Of a DNA stretch of 64,000 nt, positions 63,502 to 64,000 are shown piece after piece (the stretch's first letter is position 1; every line of letters starts with the position of its first letter). The DNA lies in the NCBI GenBank assembly GCA_035628875.1, contig DASPIZ010000060.1:17754-81753 (forward strand). Direction: 5' to 3'. A program made the translations under genes and the position numbers. The notes under the pieces are model-generated. The model was not told the DNA's origin. It was given only the letters and a program-made list of their open reading frames with translations, and made no database searches. This DNA is from Ohtaekwangia sp035628875. Lineage in GTDB: Bacteria > Bacteroidota > Bacteroidia > Cytophagales > Cyclobacteriaceae.

Positions 63502-64000
63502 ATGAAAATATTGTTACCACTTCTTTTCCTGGTCTTTTCCGTTTCGCTATCAGCTCAGGTATTTTCGCCTCGATATGAGCTGGTGAAAATGGACAAGTCG
63601 GTGAATACTTTTCATCACGAAGCAGCACCGGTAATTTCTCCTGATGGAAACACCTTGTACTTTTTCGTTCAGGATCATCCCGAAAATACCTTTGGAAAAG
63701 ATGATACACAGGATATCTGGGTGTCGAAAAAGGATGCGAATGGTGTATGGAGTGCTGCCGAACATTTACGCAACCCTTACAATATTCACCCTTCAAATCA
63801 GGTATTCACCGTGTTCGACGATGGCTCATTGTTTATGCGTGGAGGGAGATCAAAGGGGGAAAAAGGATTTTCTATGGTGACCGGAGGAAGTCTTGTTGAG
63901 CTCAATGTGATCGATTTTAAAAAAATGAATAAGGGTCGTTTCTACGGCGCCAGCATGTCTGCTGATAAAAAGCACATGATCATTTATTTCAGTGAGAAAG
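63502..64000 (+). CDS. Secreted beta-propeller-like (PD40) protein, N-terminal part
   Basis: Open at the right edge; 166 residues are visible. The signal peptide is MKILLPLLFLVFSVSLSAQ. Next is HHEAAPVISPDGNTLYFFVQ and later GASMSADKKHMIIYFSE, the recurring PxISPDGxxLYF pattern of PD40/WD40-like beta-propeller repeats, with DIWVSKKDANGVWS typical of the turn after each. In Bacteroidota such N-termini commonly precede an OmpA or carboxypeptidase-regulatory-like domain, but the C-terminus is outside the window. The exact family cannot be fixed. Confidence 0.75.
   Translation, partial: MKILLPLLFLVFSVSLSAQVFSPRYELVKMDKSVNTFHHEAAPVISPDGNTLYFFVQDHPENTFGKDDTQDIWVSKKDANGVWSAAEHLRNPYNIHPSNQVFTVFDDGSLFMRGGRSKGEKGFSMVTGGSLVELNVIDFKKMNKGRFYGASMSADKKHMIIYFSEK

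Overview
The window looks like chromosomal DNA from a member of the Bacteroidota, probably the Cytophagales. Reasons: a SusC/SusD-type polysaccharide utilisation locus, TPR sensor kinases typical of the phylum, an EVE-domain protein, a queuine transglycosylase without zinc cysteines, few Shine-Dalgarno sequences, and long non-coding spacers filled with dispersed repeats. The lineage call is inference. No rRNA, tRNA, CRISPR array, phage or complete insertion sequence was found.

Layout. 1-4200: the end of an alpha-2-macroglobulin-like gene, pbpC, and a SPOR/OmpA-type envelope protein. 4200-12300 (all minus): EVE protein, two overlapping paralogous secreted proteins, pyrR-pyrB, a cystathionine beta-synthase-like enzyme and a TPR protein carrying a histidine-kinase dimerisation domain but no ATPase. 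12477-16833: a GT9 glycosyltransferase convergent with a Tat-exported PhoX-like protein, then a PurF-type amidotransferase. 16919-27231 (minus): nuoH, a TPR histidine kinase, a repeat-filled spacer, then nuoIJKLMN, so Complex I membrane genes are split by a sensor kinase. 27313-35903: murI, a membrane zinc-ribbon protein, fabI, ispE, an EamA transporter, an LptF/G permease, tgt and a LacI-type regulator.

35999-45800 is a polysaccharide utilisation locus: LacI regulator, a LacI-type palindrome, SusC, SusD, an IPT/TIG lipoprotein with a possible carbohydrate-binding C-terminus, a GH30 enzyme resembling glucuronoxylanases but broken by a one-base frameshift, and a SASA-type acetylesterase. The combination suggests acetylated (glucurono)xylan as substrate. 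46296-50021 adds a TonB-dependent receptor and a second LacI-type regulator preceded by two operator-like palindromes 21 bp apart.

50390-64000: GT2 glycosyltransferase, ECF sigma factor and rsmG; a small toxin-antitoxin-like pair whose PIN toxin is frameshifted and whose 52-residue partner is easily overlooked; plsC, a response regulator, an LptD/OstA-like protein divergent from an N-acetylmuramoyl-L-alanine amidase, an MCE protein, an acyl-CoA carboxylase carboxyltransferase, a SirB1/transglutaminase-like protein and the start of a beta-propeller-like secreted protein.

Besides the genes, the most distinctive material is non-coding: a modular repeat family (four copies, same order of modules), a second hairpin-rich family (three copies), and a tandem array of about 112-bp units. 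Two genes (GH30 and PIN) each carry one apparent single-base deletion, which could be real decay or sequence error.
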